This document shows, one piece after another, positions 34,021 through 43,097 of a stretch of DNA of 64,000 nucleotides. The notes beneath the pieces are model-generated. The model searched no databases. It had not been told where the DNA came from and was given only the letters and a program-made list of their open reading frames with translations. Source of the stretch: Henricia sp. BOLD:AAB3569 (lineage: Eukaryota; Echinodermata; Asteroidea; Spinulosida; Echinasteridae); contig JBBELK010000109.1 in NCBI GenBank assembly GCA_037783545.1, positions 1,364,001 to 1,428,000 on the forward strand. The letters are read 5' to 3'. The translations under genes and the position numbers were made by a program. Within the stretch, counting starts at the first letter, position 1. Each line of letters begins with the position of its first letter.

Positions 34021-37000
34021 TTAATACATTCTAGACAGAGTATCAGCCACTACATTGTCTTTTCCTTTAATGTGTCGAATTTCGAGTGGATACTCTTGGA
34101 GCATAAGACTCCATCTGAGCAGCCTTTGATTTTTTCCTTTCATTCTGTGCAGGAACGTCAGTGGATTATGGTCTGTGTACACCACTGTTGGTCTCACTGT
34201 CGTTTCTAGGTACACTTCAAAGTGCTGCAAAGACAACATCAAAGCCAAAGCCTCTTTCTCGATAGTAGAGTACTTTGCTTGGTGATCATTTAACTTCTTT
34301 GAGAAGTAACTTACAGGATGCATGACCCCCTGGTCATCCTCCTGCATTAACACTGAACCTACTCCTACATCACTTGCGTCAACAGTAAGAGTAAATGACC
34401 TAGCAAAGTCTGGTGCGCAAAGAATTGGTTCTGATGAAAGCATGGCTTTTACATTACCGAAGGCCTGGATACATTCTTCAGTCCAAACGAACTTCGAGTT
34501 CTTCTTTAACAAGCTCGTTAAAGGTGCAACAACATCTGAAAAATTACAGCAAAACTTTCGGTAATAGCCAGCCATGCCTAAGAATCGCATCAATTCTTTC
34601 TTAGACTGAGGCTTTGGAAAGTTACAGATAGCTTCAACTTTGGAATTTACAGGACTAACTTGACCTTGTCCTATTTCATGTCCAAGAAAAGTAACCTTTG
34701 CTTTTCCCATTTGGCTTTTTGCTAGATTAACTGTTAACTTGGCCTCTGAAAGTCTATCAAACAGTTTTCTAGTATGCTGAAGGTGCTGTTCCCACGTATC
34801 ACTATACATGACAATATCATCGATATATACCTCAGTATTTTCTAACCCTACAATAACTCGATTCATGAGTCGTTGAAATGTGGCCGGTGCGTTTTTCATA
34901 CCGAAAGGGAGAACTTTGTATTGGTACAATCCCTGTGGGACAACAAAGGCCGACACTTCCTTTGCACGCGGGGTCAGTGGCACCTGCCAATATCCCTTAA
35001 GTAGATCGTACGTGCTTACAAATTTGGCATTTCCAATTTTGTCTATGCAGTCGTCAACCCGCGGAAGAGGGTAAGTGTCAGTCTTTGTTACCGAATTAAC
35101 TTTTCTGAAATCGGTACAAAAACGCATTGAACCGTCTGGTTTAGGGACCAAGATACAAGGCGAGCTCCAAGGACTGGTGCTCTCCTCTATGATGTCATTT
35201 TGTTTCATGTACTGAATTTCTTGGTTTATCAGCGATTGTTTATGCGGTCCACATCTATAAGGGTGTTGTTTGATAGGTACAGCATTATCAATATCCACAT
35301 CATGTTCTACAACATCAGTTTGAGTAGGCAAGTCAGAGAACAAATGTTTATATTCATTCAGTAAATCAGACATTTCTGCTTGCTTAGTCGAGTCTAAATG
35401 CTGTAGTTTATCATCTAAATGTTCTAGGATTTCAGAGTTATTCAACCTGATATCAGCTGGCATACGAACAGTCTCTACCTGATCTGAACCTGAAATATTT
35501 ACAGATGCTACTATTTCTGGTTTTACATCTGAAGGTCTAGCGTGATACAGTTTCAGCATGTTAATGTGGCATAATTGTGTTCTTTTACGCCTATCAGGGG
35601 TCTTAACTACATAGTCAAGTTCACCTACTTTACGCTCGACAATGTAAGGTCCACTGTATTTAGCTTGAAGTGGCTGGCCGGCCAAAGGCAACAACACAAG
35701 CACTTGGTCACCTGGTACGAAAGAACGATCTTTAGTTTTCCGATCGTACCACGTTTTCATGTCACTTTGAACTTCTTGAAGTTTAGTTCGTGCAAGTTCG
35801 TGAACATCTCTCAGGTGTTCCTTAAGTTTCAGTATGTAACTTAAAACACTGCTTGGTTCTTTGTCATTTCCGAGCCACTTCTCTTTCACAAGAGCTAGTG
35901 GTCCTCGAACCTTGCGTCCAAAGACTAACTCAAACGGGCTAAATCCTAACGACTCGTTAGGAACTTCCCGTATGGCAAAAAGGAGCAATGGAAGCCCTTC
36001 ATGCCAATCCTTGTCATGATCTAAGCAATATGCTCTAATCATAGTTTTCAAGGTTTGGTGAAATCGTTCAAGAGCACCCTGGCTTTCTGGGTGATATGCA
36101 CTGGAATTCACAATTTCAATACCCAGAGTCTTAAGTTGGTCTCGAAATAGCTTCGATGTAAAGTTAGTTCCTTGATCACTTTGTACCACCTTAGGCAGGC
36201 CAAACCGTGTAAAAAATGACAAAAGTGCCTGACTTACAGCTTTAGCCTGGATAGATCGCAGAGGAACAGCCTCAACATACCTTGTAGAAGAACACATGAT
36301 AGTTAGTATATATTCATGCCCTGCCTTAGTTCTCGGTAGGGGACCTACACAATCAACAATTACTTTGCTGAATGGTTCCTCCATGACAGGTATTGGTTTT
36401 AACGGAGCTTTGGGGGGTTTCTGATTAGGTTTCCCTACCACTTGGCATACATGACAGGTCTTGCAAAAATCTACAACTGACCGTCTGAGATTAGGCCAGA
36501 AGAAATGCTGTAAAATGCGATCATAGGTTTTGGTAACACCTAGATGACCAGCCATAGGGGTATCATGCGCCAAAGCTATCACATGGTTTCGATAAGGCCT
36601 AGGAATGACCACTTGGTTATAAACCTCCCATTCTTGATCAGCAGGGATTTGCGGCGGTCTCCATTTACGCATGAGTACGCCGTCTTTGACATAGAAACAT
36701 TCCGAGACTTTATCAGCCTCGTTTTCGTTCAGGGCAGTTTTGCTTATGTTAATGAGGTCAGGATCCTTAGTCTGTTCAGCTATCAAATCCTCTCTGCTGA
36801 TACAGAGGTCACTAGAAATATCTAGTTGGACAGAGTTTTCTTGAGATTTACCCTGATTAACATCATCACGCAAGTCAAACATGAATGTGTCACTTAAATC
36901 AATGTCACTATCTTGCTTATCAGGCTTAGTGTTAACCGATTTAGCATGAGATGCCATTGATCGTGTAGTTACACATGAAGGGAAGATATCTGGAAAATCT

Positions 37001-38583
37001 TCCTCAAGTTTAGTTGTGCGATTGTCACTACTTGCGTAGGAACTCATTATTGGTTCAACTACGACTTTACGACCTGCAACGTCGTTACCTAGGAGTAGAG
37101 TGACACCCTCTAAACCTTTAGGTATATGTGGGGTTACCCCTACGGTCATGGGTCCTGAAACCAAGTCTGAACTTAAATATACACGATGGAGAGGTACATC
37201 AATGTAATCATTACCCAAACCAGTTACGAGTACAGTACCTAAATAGGATGCATCGGTTACAGGGACTTCACCTTCAAGGAGCAAGGACTGAGAAGCGCCC
37301 GTATCCCTTAACATGACAACTGGATATGGCTTATGCGTCTCGCTTTCTCCAAGCGAGACGGTTCCCTTGGTTATGAAAGGCAAATAGTCCTTATTTAATT
37401 TTGACAAAGGACCCATGCAGGTATCTTCATCTGGAGATAAGGAACGTTGTGCAGTTTTAGTAAATGCAACTGGCTTTATACTTTCGCCTGCATTACTAGC
37501 TTGTTTCCTCAGCAGAGCGAAACATTCAGCTTTCACGTGACCTGGTTTTTTACAAAACACACAAAACCTACTCGGCTTATTCACAGTATCCTTTGCACCG
37601 TTTCCCATCTTCCAGCCGTTGGGTTTATTAAAGTCTGCAGACTTAGAAGGCGGAGGACCATTTTTAACCCAACGCTTTTTTCCAGGATTATCTTTACCCT
37701 TGGAAAAATCAACTTTATGTGTGAGCACATAATCGTCAGCTAGAACAGCTGCTTGGTGTAATTCTTTAACTTGTTGCTCCTCCAAACGCGTTTTAACGTT
37801 GTCTGGGAGACAACTCTTAAAGTCCTCCAAAAGAACGACTTGGCGTAATTTCGCATAGTCATTAGTAACATCACAAGAATTACACCACCGGTCAAAAAGT
37901 CTCTCTTTTTCACGAGAGAACTCTATATGACTTTGGCTATCCTGTTTCTTGGCATTTCGAAACTTTTGTCGATATGCCTCGGGCACCTGCTCGTAGGCTT
38001 TCAAGATAGCCGTTTTCACTATGTTATAGTCAGAACTCTGGTCGACGGAAAGCGCTGAATAGACTTCTTGCGCTTTACCGGTCAACACGCTTTGTAAGAG
38101 CAAGGTGCACATATCTGAAGGCCATTGAAGCCTTTCCGCTACCTTCTCAAAATGCTGGAAATATTTGTCTATTTCCTTATCCTGAAATGGTGGAACCAAA
38201 CGGATGTGTTTACTTGGGTCGAAGGTACTGGAATGTTTTTGAGTTGTGGTTTGTGCTGTTAACGTTGCCAACCCTAATTCAACCTCGGCTCTTTTTCTTT
38301 GCTCGATTTGAATTTCTAATTCAAGTTCTTTCAGTCTAATGGCGGCTCCTTCAGAAAACGTCTGACTGGGTCCTGTGGTATGCATTTCTAACATGCCTTC
38401 ATCAACAAAGGACTCTACAAGAACTGCCTTAAGGTCTGCCTTTTTCATGCTTGTAATTACCGAAACATTGTAATATTTAGCTACGTCGAATAGCTCTGAC
38501 CTTTTTAATGGATCTAGTTTCTTTTCAGAAGGGAAACTTTCAAAGTCAGCCACAAAATTATCAATATCAAATTTGCTTGCCAT
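34021..38583 (-). CDS. Gag-pol polyprotein (gag, protease, integrase, RT, RNase H)
   Basis: One intact 1520-residue frame; the ATG at 38583 sits in ACCATGG. The order by residue is as follows. A SAP-like helix pair lies at about 25-60. A capsid-like gag region lies at 120-290. The zinc knuckle CVFCKKPGHVKAEC is at about 337. Protease RDTGASQS is at about 426. The integrase HHCC zinc-binding domain is at 665-712 (HDTPMAGHLG...CKTCHVC), with core Asp residues in VDCVGPLP (744) and SDQGTNF (803) and Glu in ESQGALERFHQ (835), then a GPY/F module, GPYIVERK, at about 981. RT follows with FCTDFRKVN (about 1155) and YIDDIVMYSD (about 1254). RNase H has TVDASD (about 1400) and YTDHNPLTF, ending at the stop near DTLSRMY. 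Gag and pol are in one frame with no shift or stop between them. All catalytic residues I looked for are present, so this copy could be active. Confidence 0.95.
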   Translation of the reverse strand: MASKFDIDNFVADFESFPSEKKLDPLKRSELFDVAKYYNVSVITSMKKADLKAVLVESFVDEGMLEMHTTGPSQTFSEGAAIRLKELELEIQIEQRKRAEVELGLATLTAQTTTQKHSSTFDPSKHIRLVPPFQDKEIDKYFQHFEKVAERLQWPSDMCTLLLQSVLTGKAQEVYSALSVDQSSDYNIVKTAILKAYEQVPEAYRQKFRNAKKQDSQSHIEFSREKERLFDRWCNSCDVTNDYAKLRQVVLLEDFKSCLPDNVKTRLEEQQVKELHQAAVLADDYVLTHKVDFSKGKDNPGKKRWVKNGPPPSKSADFNKPNGWKMGNGAKDTVNKPSRFCVFCKKPGHVKAECFALLRKQASNAGESIKPVAFTKTAQRSLSPDEDTCMGPLSKLNKDYLPFITKGTVSLGESETHKPYPVVMLRDTGASQSLLLEGEVPVTDASYLGTVLVTGLGNDYIDVPLHRVYLSSDLVSGPMTVGVTPHIPKGLEGVTLLLGNDVAGRKVVVEPIMSSYASSDNRTTKLEEDFPDIFPSCVTTRSMASHAKSVNTKPDKQDSDIDLSDTFMFDLRDDVNQGKSQENSVQLDISSDLCISREDLIAEQTKDPDLINISKTALNENEADKVSECFYVKDGVLMRKWRPPQIPADQEWEVYNQVVIPRPYRNHVIALAHDTPMAGHLGVTKTYDRILQHFFWPNLRRSVVDFCKTCHVCQVVGKPNQKPPKAPLKPIPVMEEPFSKVIVDCVGPLPRTKAGHEYILTIMCSSTRYVEAVPLRSIQAKAVSQALLSFFTRFGLPKVVQSDQGTNFTSKLFRDQLKTLGIEIVNSSAYHPESQGALERFHQTLKTMIRAYCLDHDKDWHEGLPLLLFAIREVPNESLGFSPFELVFGRKVRGPLALVKEKWLGNDKEPSSVLSYILKLKEHLRDVHELARTKLQEVQSDMKTWYDRKTKDRSFVPGDQVLVLLPLAGQPLQAKYSGPYIVERKVGELDYVVKTPDRRKRTQLCHINMLKLYHARPSDVKPEIVASVNISGSDQVETVRMPADIRLNNSEILEHLDDKLQHLDSTKQAEMSDLLNEYKHLFSDLPTQTDVVEHDVDIDNAVPIKQHPYRCGPHKQSLINQEIQYMKQNDIIEESTSPWSSPCILVPKPDGSMRFCTDFRKVNSVTKTDTYPLPRVDDCIDKIGNAKFVSTYDLLKGYWQVPLTPRAKEVSAFVVPQGLYQYKVLPFGMKNAPATFQRLMNRVIVGLENTEVYIDDIVMYSDTWEQHLQHTRKLFDRLSEAKLTVNLAKSQMGKAKVTFLGHEIGQGQVSPVNSKVEAICNFPKPQSKKELMRFLGMAGYYRKFCCNFSDVVAPLTSLLKKNSKFVWTEECIQAFGNVKAMLSSEPILCAPDFARSFTLTVDASDVGVGSVLMQEDDQGVMHPVSYFSKKLNDHQAKYSTIEKEALALMLSLQHFEVYLETTVRPTVVYTDHNPLTFLHRMKGKNQRLLRWSLMLQEYPLEIRHIKGKDNVVADTLSRMY

Positions 38584-38724
38584 GGTGTTATAGTTGAATT
38601 ACAAAACGTCCAAAGACACACGTTGAAAGAGGTCGCAAAATCTGATTTCGAAAATTAAATTTTCAAAAACAATACGAACAAAATCATTTTCTCAACGTGT
38701 GCGAGGTCACCTCCCTAGGAAATG

Positions 38725-38762
38725 CGAGAGGTCCCGGGTTCGATTCCCGGACAAGCCCCCAA
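38725..38762 (-). promoter_or_regulatory. Extended primer-binding site matching the 3' half of tRNA-Pro
   Basis: On the plus strand, GCGAGAGGTCCCGGG continues into TTCGATTCCCGGACAAGCC and CCCA. This reads as the 3' 38 nt of a tRNA: anticodon-stem 3' side, variable loop, T arm (CCGGG-TTCGATT-CCCGG), acceptor and CCA. The sequence is that of tRNA-Pro as I remember it from animals. Read on the element strand it is the primer-binding site TGGGGGCTTG..., 4 bases (GAAT) from the 5' LTR. Typical sites match only about 18 nt. Confidence 0.8.
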
Positions 38763-38765
38763 TTC

Positions 38766-39649
38766 TGTTACGTAACGACGGAGTCCGATATACTCGATCC
38801 CAAAGTCACGGCAGAAAGTATAAATATTCTCACAGTTTTTGAATTTGACCACTGTACAGAAAACATGGCATGACAAGCAAATACGATTTTGAGTTATTTA
38901 TTAACAAACTTAACATTTACATGCGTTTTAACTTAGCAATTAGCTCGGGTATGTTAAGCTCATTTCTTAATTCAAATAATGGCAAAACGTAAATCAAGGC
39001 AGAGCTAAACAAGTGTTTGCAAGCAAGGCGAGTAAAGCAATTAAGCAAGATATAGGTTAATTAAGCTTAGCAAATTAAAATGAATAGCAGTACAGGATTA
39101 AATCGTGATAAAGCGAGACCACCAAAATAGCATGCAATTAGATAAAAGTATAGGGTGGTAAATATTATATCCGGCCGAATATAATTACCTTACTTTTCAC
39201 GATGAACAGAAAACAGGATAGGCCCGCTCCGGTTAGTGCCCCATAACCGCAGTGCAACCCACGGGCCAACGTCTCATGCGGCACATCGGGAAGATGCTAG
39301 ATGACAACCACCAGGTAGGGTCGACCAGGCAGGAGGAAACACGGCCACGACAGCACAAGAGAGCGTCAGCACGGGTCGTCCGTCCGGTCCCGACACCACA
39401 CCGGTAGCGATGACAAGGGTAGACTAATGGTGGAGACGTTGGTCCAAAGCTGCACCGCGATTACATTGTACGTTCGCCTGCATCGGATACTGAGGCACTA
39501 ACCCCGAGGAACGCGATTGCCGGGCCTTATATTGGTTTCACCCACGCGTGCCCAATCGAGCATAACAATGCACAGGAAAATTTAAGGAATGTTACCCAAG
39601 GTGGGAATGTTGGCAAGGTGGTACCATTGTCCAATCTCGCTTTGTAACA
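38766..39649 (-). repeat. 5' LTR of the Gmr1-like element
   Basis: 884 bp; see the 3' LTR. It would carry the promoter for the gag-pol transcript on the minus strand. GTATAAATATT near 38818-38828 and ATATAAGGC read from the opposite strand near 39525 are TA-rich candidates, but the start site is not determinable here. Confidence 0.93.
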
Positions 39650-40346
39650 CTATTTGCATTCAAAACGCTTTAAAAAATGCACATTTTCGAACAACTTCCG
39701 GTTTGGACCGGAAGTAGGCGTCACACAGGGGTCATGACATTGTATGATTTGTTCAGTTCATTTAGACTTATCATGTTGTGAAAGAATTGTTCAAGTATCT
39801 ATTACGGTTCTTGAGATATGAATTTTGGAAATAATAACCTTTGAATTTTTGTAATTTGACACCTGATGACGTCACGATGACGTCACGCTTGATGCCATCA
39901 TAATATTATACACGCTGGTGAAAGTCTGCCATAGGACCTATGCCTGTACCTAGTTACTTAAAGATTCAGCTTGGTTTGATGGGCATTGTTACTGGTAAGT
40001 GCAAAAATTGAGATTTTCGTTTTCGTTGAACTTTGACCTCAGATTGACCCCAGAAGGAAGGGTCAGATGAAAATTCCCACACTAAGAAAATTGTAGGCCA
40101 TGATCTGATATATAAGCCTGTCAAATACGAAGATCATGGGTCACGTGGTTTTCCAGACGGAAGCATTTTAAAACATGCATATTTTGGTCATTTTTGGTTT
40201 GTAATTTGATACCTAATGACGTCACAATGACGTCACACTTGTATGCACATCTTCACATTGGGGTTGATGTTCCTACCAAGTTTTAAGTTGATAGCTTGAA
40301 AGCTCTGGAAACGTTTGAGTGGAAGAAGAAAAAGAAAAAAAAAAAA

Positions 40347-40686
40347 TCGTACGAGAGTAATAGGTGATCGGGCTGTTGGCCCGATCACCTAAAAAAAAAA
40401 AAAAAGACAAAGAAATCGTACAATATCAATAGGTGATCGGAATGAGTTCCGATCACCTAAAAAAGACAAAGAAATCGTACAATATCAATAGGTGATCGGG
40501 GAACAGCCCGATCACCTAAAAAAGAAATCGTACAATAACAATAGGTGATCGGGGAACAGCCCGATCACCTAAAAAGACAAAGAAATCGTACAATATCAAT
40601 AGGTGATCGGGGAACAGCCCGATCACCTAAAAAGACAAAGAAATCGTACAATATCAATAGGTGATCGGGATCAGCCCGATCACCTA
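40347..40686. repeat. Tandem row of six perfect AGGTGATCGGG hairpins
   Basis: Six copies of about 50-60 bp each contain AGAAATCGTACAATATCAAT and a palindrome TAGGTGATCGGG-loop-CCCGATCACCTA, separated by A-rich runs. Arms of 11-13 bp are perfect in all six while loops differ. In the second copy (about 40430-40459) the inner GG/CC pairs are replaced by AA/TT on both arms, keeping the stem. The word AGGTGATCGGG also follows the boundary hairpin of the array units, linking this row to the array. Confidence 0.85.
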
Positions 40687-40813
40687 ACAATTTGTTCAGT
40701 TGTAATTAACAGAGAGCTAGAGCTCGTCTCTCCGTTGGGTTTACTTAAACCTGCACAGAAAAACCAATACGTCAAACAGAATTAGACTCAGATATTTGCT
40801 GCAAAAACTCAGA

Positions 40814-40991
40814 CAATCCTGGACAAAATAGTTGGGACAGTTGAAGTGTGTACCCCTGCTCCCCCGTTCAATGTTGACGCCGACTGGTGCAGATTTCGAG
40901 GGCGCGCACCCCAGTGACCCAACATTGCGCGGGGGCGCGGGGGTTGCACGGTGCTTAGCCAGAGTGTCCTAAGCTATTTTGTCCAAGATGG
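40814..40991. mobile_element. Small TIR element (TGGACAAAATAG ends)
   Basis: The left end CCTGGACAAAATAGTTGGGAC (about 40818-40838) is matched in inverse by GTCCTAAGCTATTTTGTCCA (about 40967-40986). The interior is GC-rich and non-coding. No clear target duplication. MITE-like. Confidence 0.55.
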
Positions 40992-41379
40992 TAGGGCCGC
41001 TTTATCGAGCAAGACACGCTTTGCATTAGTATATGGGTGATTCTGCAGAAAAGCGAGTCACTAACCATCGGTAGCTTTTACTAAAAAAAACACGTGACAT
41101 AGTTGGGCGAATTTTTAAAACGAACATCGCTTTGCAGGGGTAACAATTATAACCATACTTGGTTAAAATATATCCCTCTGATTTATATTTTACACAACCC
41201 GCAGTTTACCCACCTAGAAAGCAGAATATGTCTTAACCAACCCCTTGGAAGATTTTTAACCAACTGATTTTTAACCAGTGATATTTTAACCAGCGTTCTG
41301 AGAGTGTACCATCTCGGTCTACACGGCAAAATCCCGATAACCTTGTAAAATTGAGGACCCTTTTGTAGCGTAAGGGATG
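40992..41379. other. No gene seen
   Basis: AT-rich DNA with a repeated TTTTAACCA word near 41255-41295. No convincing coding sequence. Confidence 0.4.
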
Positions 41380-41550
41380 CATTTTTACCCTTTGCTAGTG
41401 AGGGTTTTGTGTCAATTGACAGTGACAGTGTGGTTCAGTATCCAGTAACCATTTTGAGAGACACTGGTGCTTCCCAATCTCTCTTGGTTGAGGGCGCTGT
41501 ACCTCAGTACGAGCCAATGTGCAAATTGTAGGTGTGGATACTAACGTTAA
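41380..41550 (+). pseudogene. Protease fragment of Gmr1-like copy 2 (N-terminal part)
   Basis: The frame FLPFASEGFVSIDSDS...VQYPVTILRDTGASQS shows the aspartic protease DTGAS motif (about 41456). It matches the equivalent segment of the intact element (PYPVVMLRDTGASQS). It is cut by the TIR element starting at 41551; the C-terminal part resumes at 47843. Confidence 0.8.
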
Positions 41551-42079
41551 TGGCCCGTATTCTGAACTCTGGTTTAAATTAAAACCGAGTCTAAGTCCGG
41601 TTTATCTCGAGTTTAAACCCGGTCTAAGTCTAGTTTAAACCAGAGTTTAAAATTTATTTTCTGAAGTCAGGTTTATCTTAAACTCGAGTCTAAATCAAGT
41701 GTCAGTCTGAAATTGGCTGAATTGTTGGAGTATCTGCAGCAAGCAGAGGACTAGAAAGTGCTGCTTTAACATGGAAAAGCCATCGGTTTTCCTTATGATA
41801 GGAAATAATTTGTAGATGTGTGTAAATTTGTGTGGGACCGAGTTAACAGTGCATACATGTATTTTGGAGCGGTGATAAGAAACAGTTTGTGCGGTTAAAA
41901 ACTGTACGATATAGAGCCTTTGCACAGCAGCCATGACGGGGCAGTCAAATTGTCACAGTACGTCACTTTTTGAATCTATTGTCACATCATTAAAATACGA
42001 AAACCTGCCTCCTATCAAATCCTGCTTCCCAGCTTACAATATAAATTGTTCGTCTATGCATACACATTGTAAAACCCAG

Positions 42080-42175
42080 GAGACGAGTTGGACAGGGGAC
42101 GAGTTGGCCATTGGACGAGTTGGCCAGGAGCCGAGTTGGCTATGGGGACGAGTTGGCTATGGGGACGAGTTTACA
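42080..42175 (+). repeat. Minisatellite of GGACGAGTTGGCYAT type
   Basis: Five to six imperfect copies of GACGAGTTGG within the TIR transposon. Similar GACGAGT words occur at 58070-58130 (as complement) and near 59885-59925. Confidence 0.6.
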
Positions 42176-42315
42176 ACGTATATATACGTACGTACGTACA
42201 AAGCGCAGAAAAAATGCCTTTGACTAATTCAACCAAGAAGTGCTTTTAACTTGATTCCCAGGTAACAAGCATTATATTTGGGGCCCCAGTTATTGGCAGT
42301 TTATTTTATCTAGGG

Positions 42316-43026
42316 GTGAGCCATGTGGAACTTTTGGCCAGCGGAGGGGCCAACAGCCTTATTACAGTGCCCCACAGCCTCAGCACCCAGAGCCGACAGC
42401 ATCAAAATTTCCACCCCCTTTGTCGCCCGCACAGGAAGGGACCCCTGTCACTAAACCAACATATTTCAATGCCCAGACGTCAGCCAAGAAACACTAACTC
42501 ACCTGCAGGAGACAAAGGCACTCTAGTCGGGTTTTGTTTCGGTTGCGGGCAAGAGGGCCATATCCGGCGTAGATGCCCAAATCCAGCAAATGCCGAGATC
42601 GTGAACAAGAAATTGATCAGGTTCATACTAGGCGGGCAACAGTCTGATTTGTCTGCTGATTTGTCTAAGCCTTTTGTCCTCCACATTGATGCTAGCCGAG
42701 AAGGGTTGGGTGGAGTGCTATACCAAGAGCGAGAAGAACAAACTTGAATTCCTAGCACTAAAATGGGCTTATGCACAGCCAAGGGTACACAAATAATGAC
42801 AGACAACAACCCACTCACATATGTCTTGACGTCAGCAAAGTTGGATGCAACTGGGCACCGGTGGTTGGCCGCTCTGTCAACATTTGACTTCTCTCTCCAC
42901 TACAAACCAAGGAGAACAAATGTTGACGGCGACGCTCTGTCAGGCATGCCTCATGATGTTGGAATAAACCAACAATTCCATGTAGAGCAGCGACACAAGA
43001 AAGAGAGGAACTGGAGGGAAGACTGA
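42316..43026 (+). pseudogene. Gag zinc knuckle fused to RNase H by deletion
   Basis: GFCFGCGQEGHIRRRC (zinc knuckle, about 42532-42580) is followed, within 30 codons and in the same frame, by the RNase H start SKPFVLHIDASREGLGGVL (about 42668-42724). The frame stops at 42747. RNase H continues in another frame with TDNNPLTYVLTSAKLDATGHRW (about 42800) and DGDALSG. Protease and RT, normally between these parts, are absent. Confidence 0.75.
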
Positions 43027-43097
43027 AAGGCGAGCTCCAGGAGGGCAACAATGTCTGCCCTTCTGAAGCCATTAAAGCACTCTCTCTCCATTTTGAG

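Larger units (their letters stand above)
33003..39649 (-). mobile_element. Complete Gmr1-like Ty3/gypsy LTR retrotransposon
   Basis: 6647 bp with 884-bp LTRs that begin TGTTACG and end GTAACA. It is flanked by the 4-bp duplication CTAT (32999-33002 and 39650-39653). It has a primer-binding site next to the 5' LTR, a purine tract next to the 3' LTR and one uninterrupted gag-pol frame. Integrase precedes RT in the polyprotein. This is the arrangement known from the Gmr1 group of Ty3/gypsy elements and unusual for that superfamily. I see a single LTR difference, so insertion is recent. It sits within array unit 6, splitting AATCTAT from TTGCATTC. Confidence 0.93.
12124..40345 (+). repeat. Array of complex 1.7-3.1 kb repeat units, with nested retroelements
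   Basis: Six head-to-tail units begin at 12124, 14759, 20912, 23519, 25195 and 28254. Most boundaries have the same plan: AAGCTCTGGAAACGTTTGAG, an A/G-rich run, CTAGAGC or a variant, a short hairpin, then AAGGTGATCGGG or a variant. Net of insertions, units 1 to 3 are about 2.6 kb, unit 4 is 1.7 kb, unit 5 (divergent) is 3.1 kb and unit 6 is about 2.2 kb. Within a unit, one segment of about 495 bp (starting near ATTACGTAACYACCG) and one of about 350 bp (CTGGTGAAAGTCTGCC) are each present twice in diverged form. No protein is encoded; open frames repeated between units are chance. TGACGTCA palindromes occur many times per unit. Confidence 0.8.
28254..40345 (+). repeat. Array unit 6, split by a LINE and an LTR retrotransposon
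   Basis: The unit sequence is present at 28254-28764, 31956-33002 and 39650-40345. Without the insertions it is about 2.2 kb, with only one 350-bp subrepeat. It ends in the usual A/G run, followed by the hairpin row. Confidence 0.7.

Noticed and set aside
38725..38762. tRNA gene
   Set aside because: Only the 3' half plus an encoded CCA is present, directly next to an LTR. It is a primer-binding site.
40347..40686. CRISPR-like array (repeats with palindromes and regular spacing)
   Set aside because: The spacers are near-identical A-rich sequence, not unique, and the context is an animal repeat array. It is a hairpin minisatellite.
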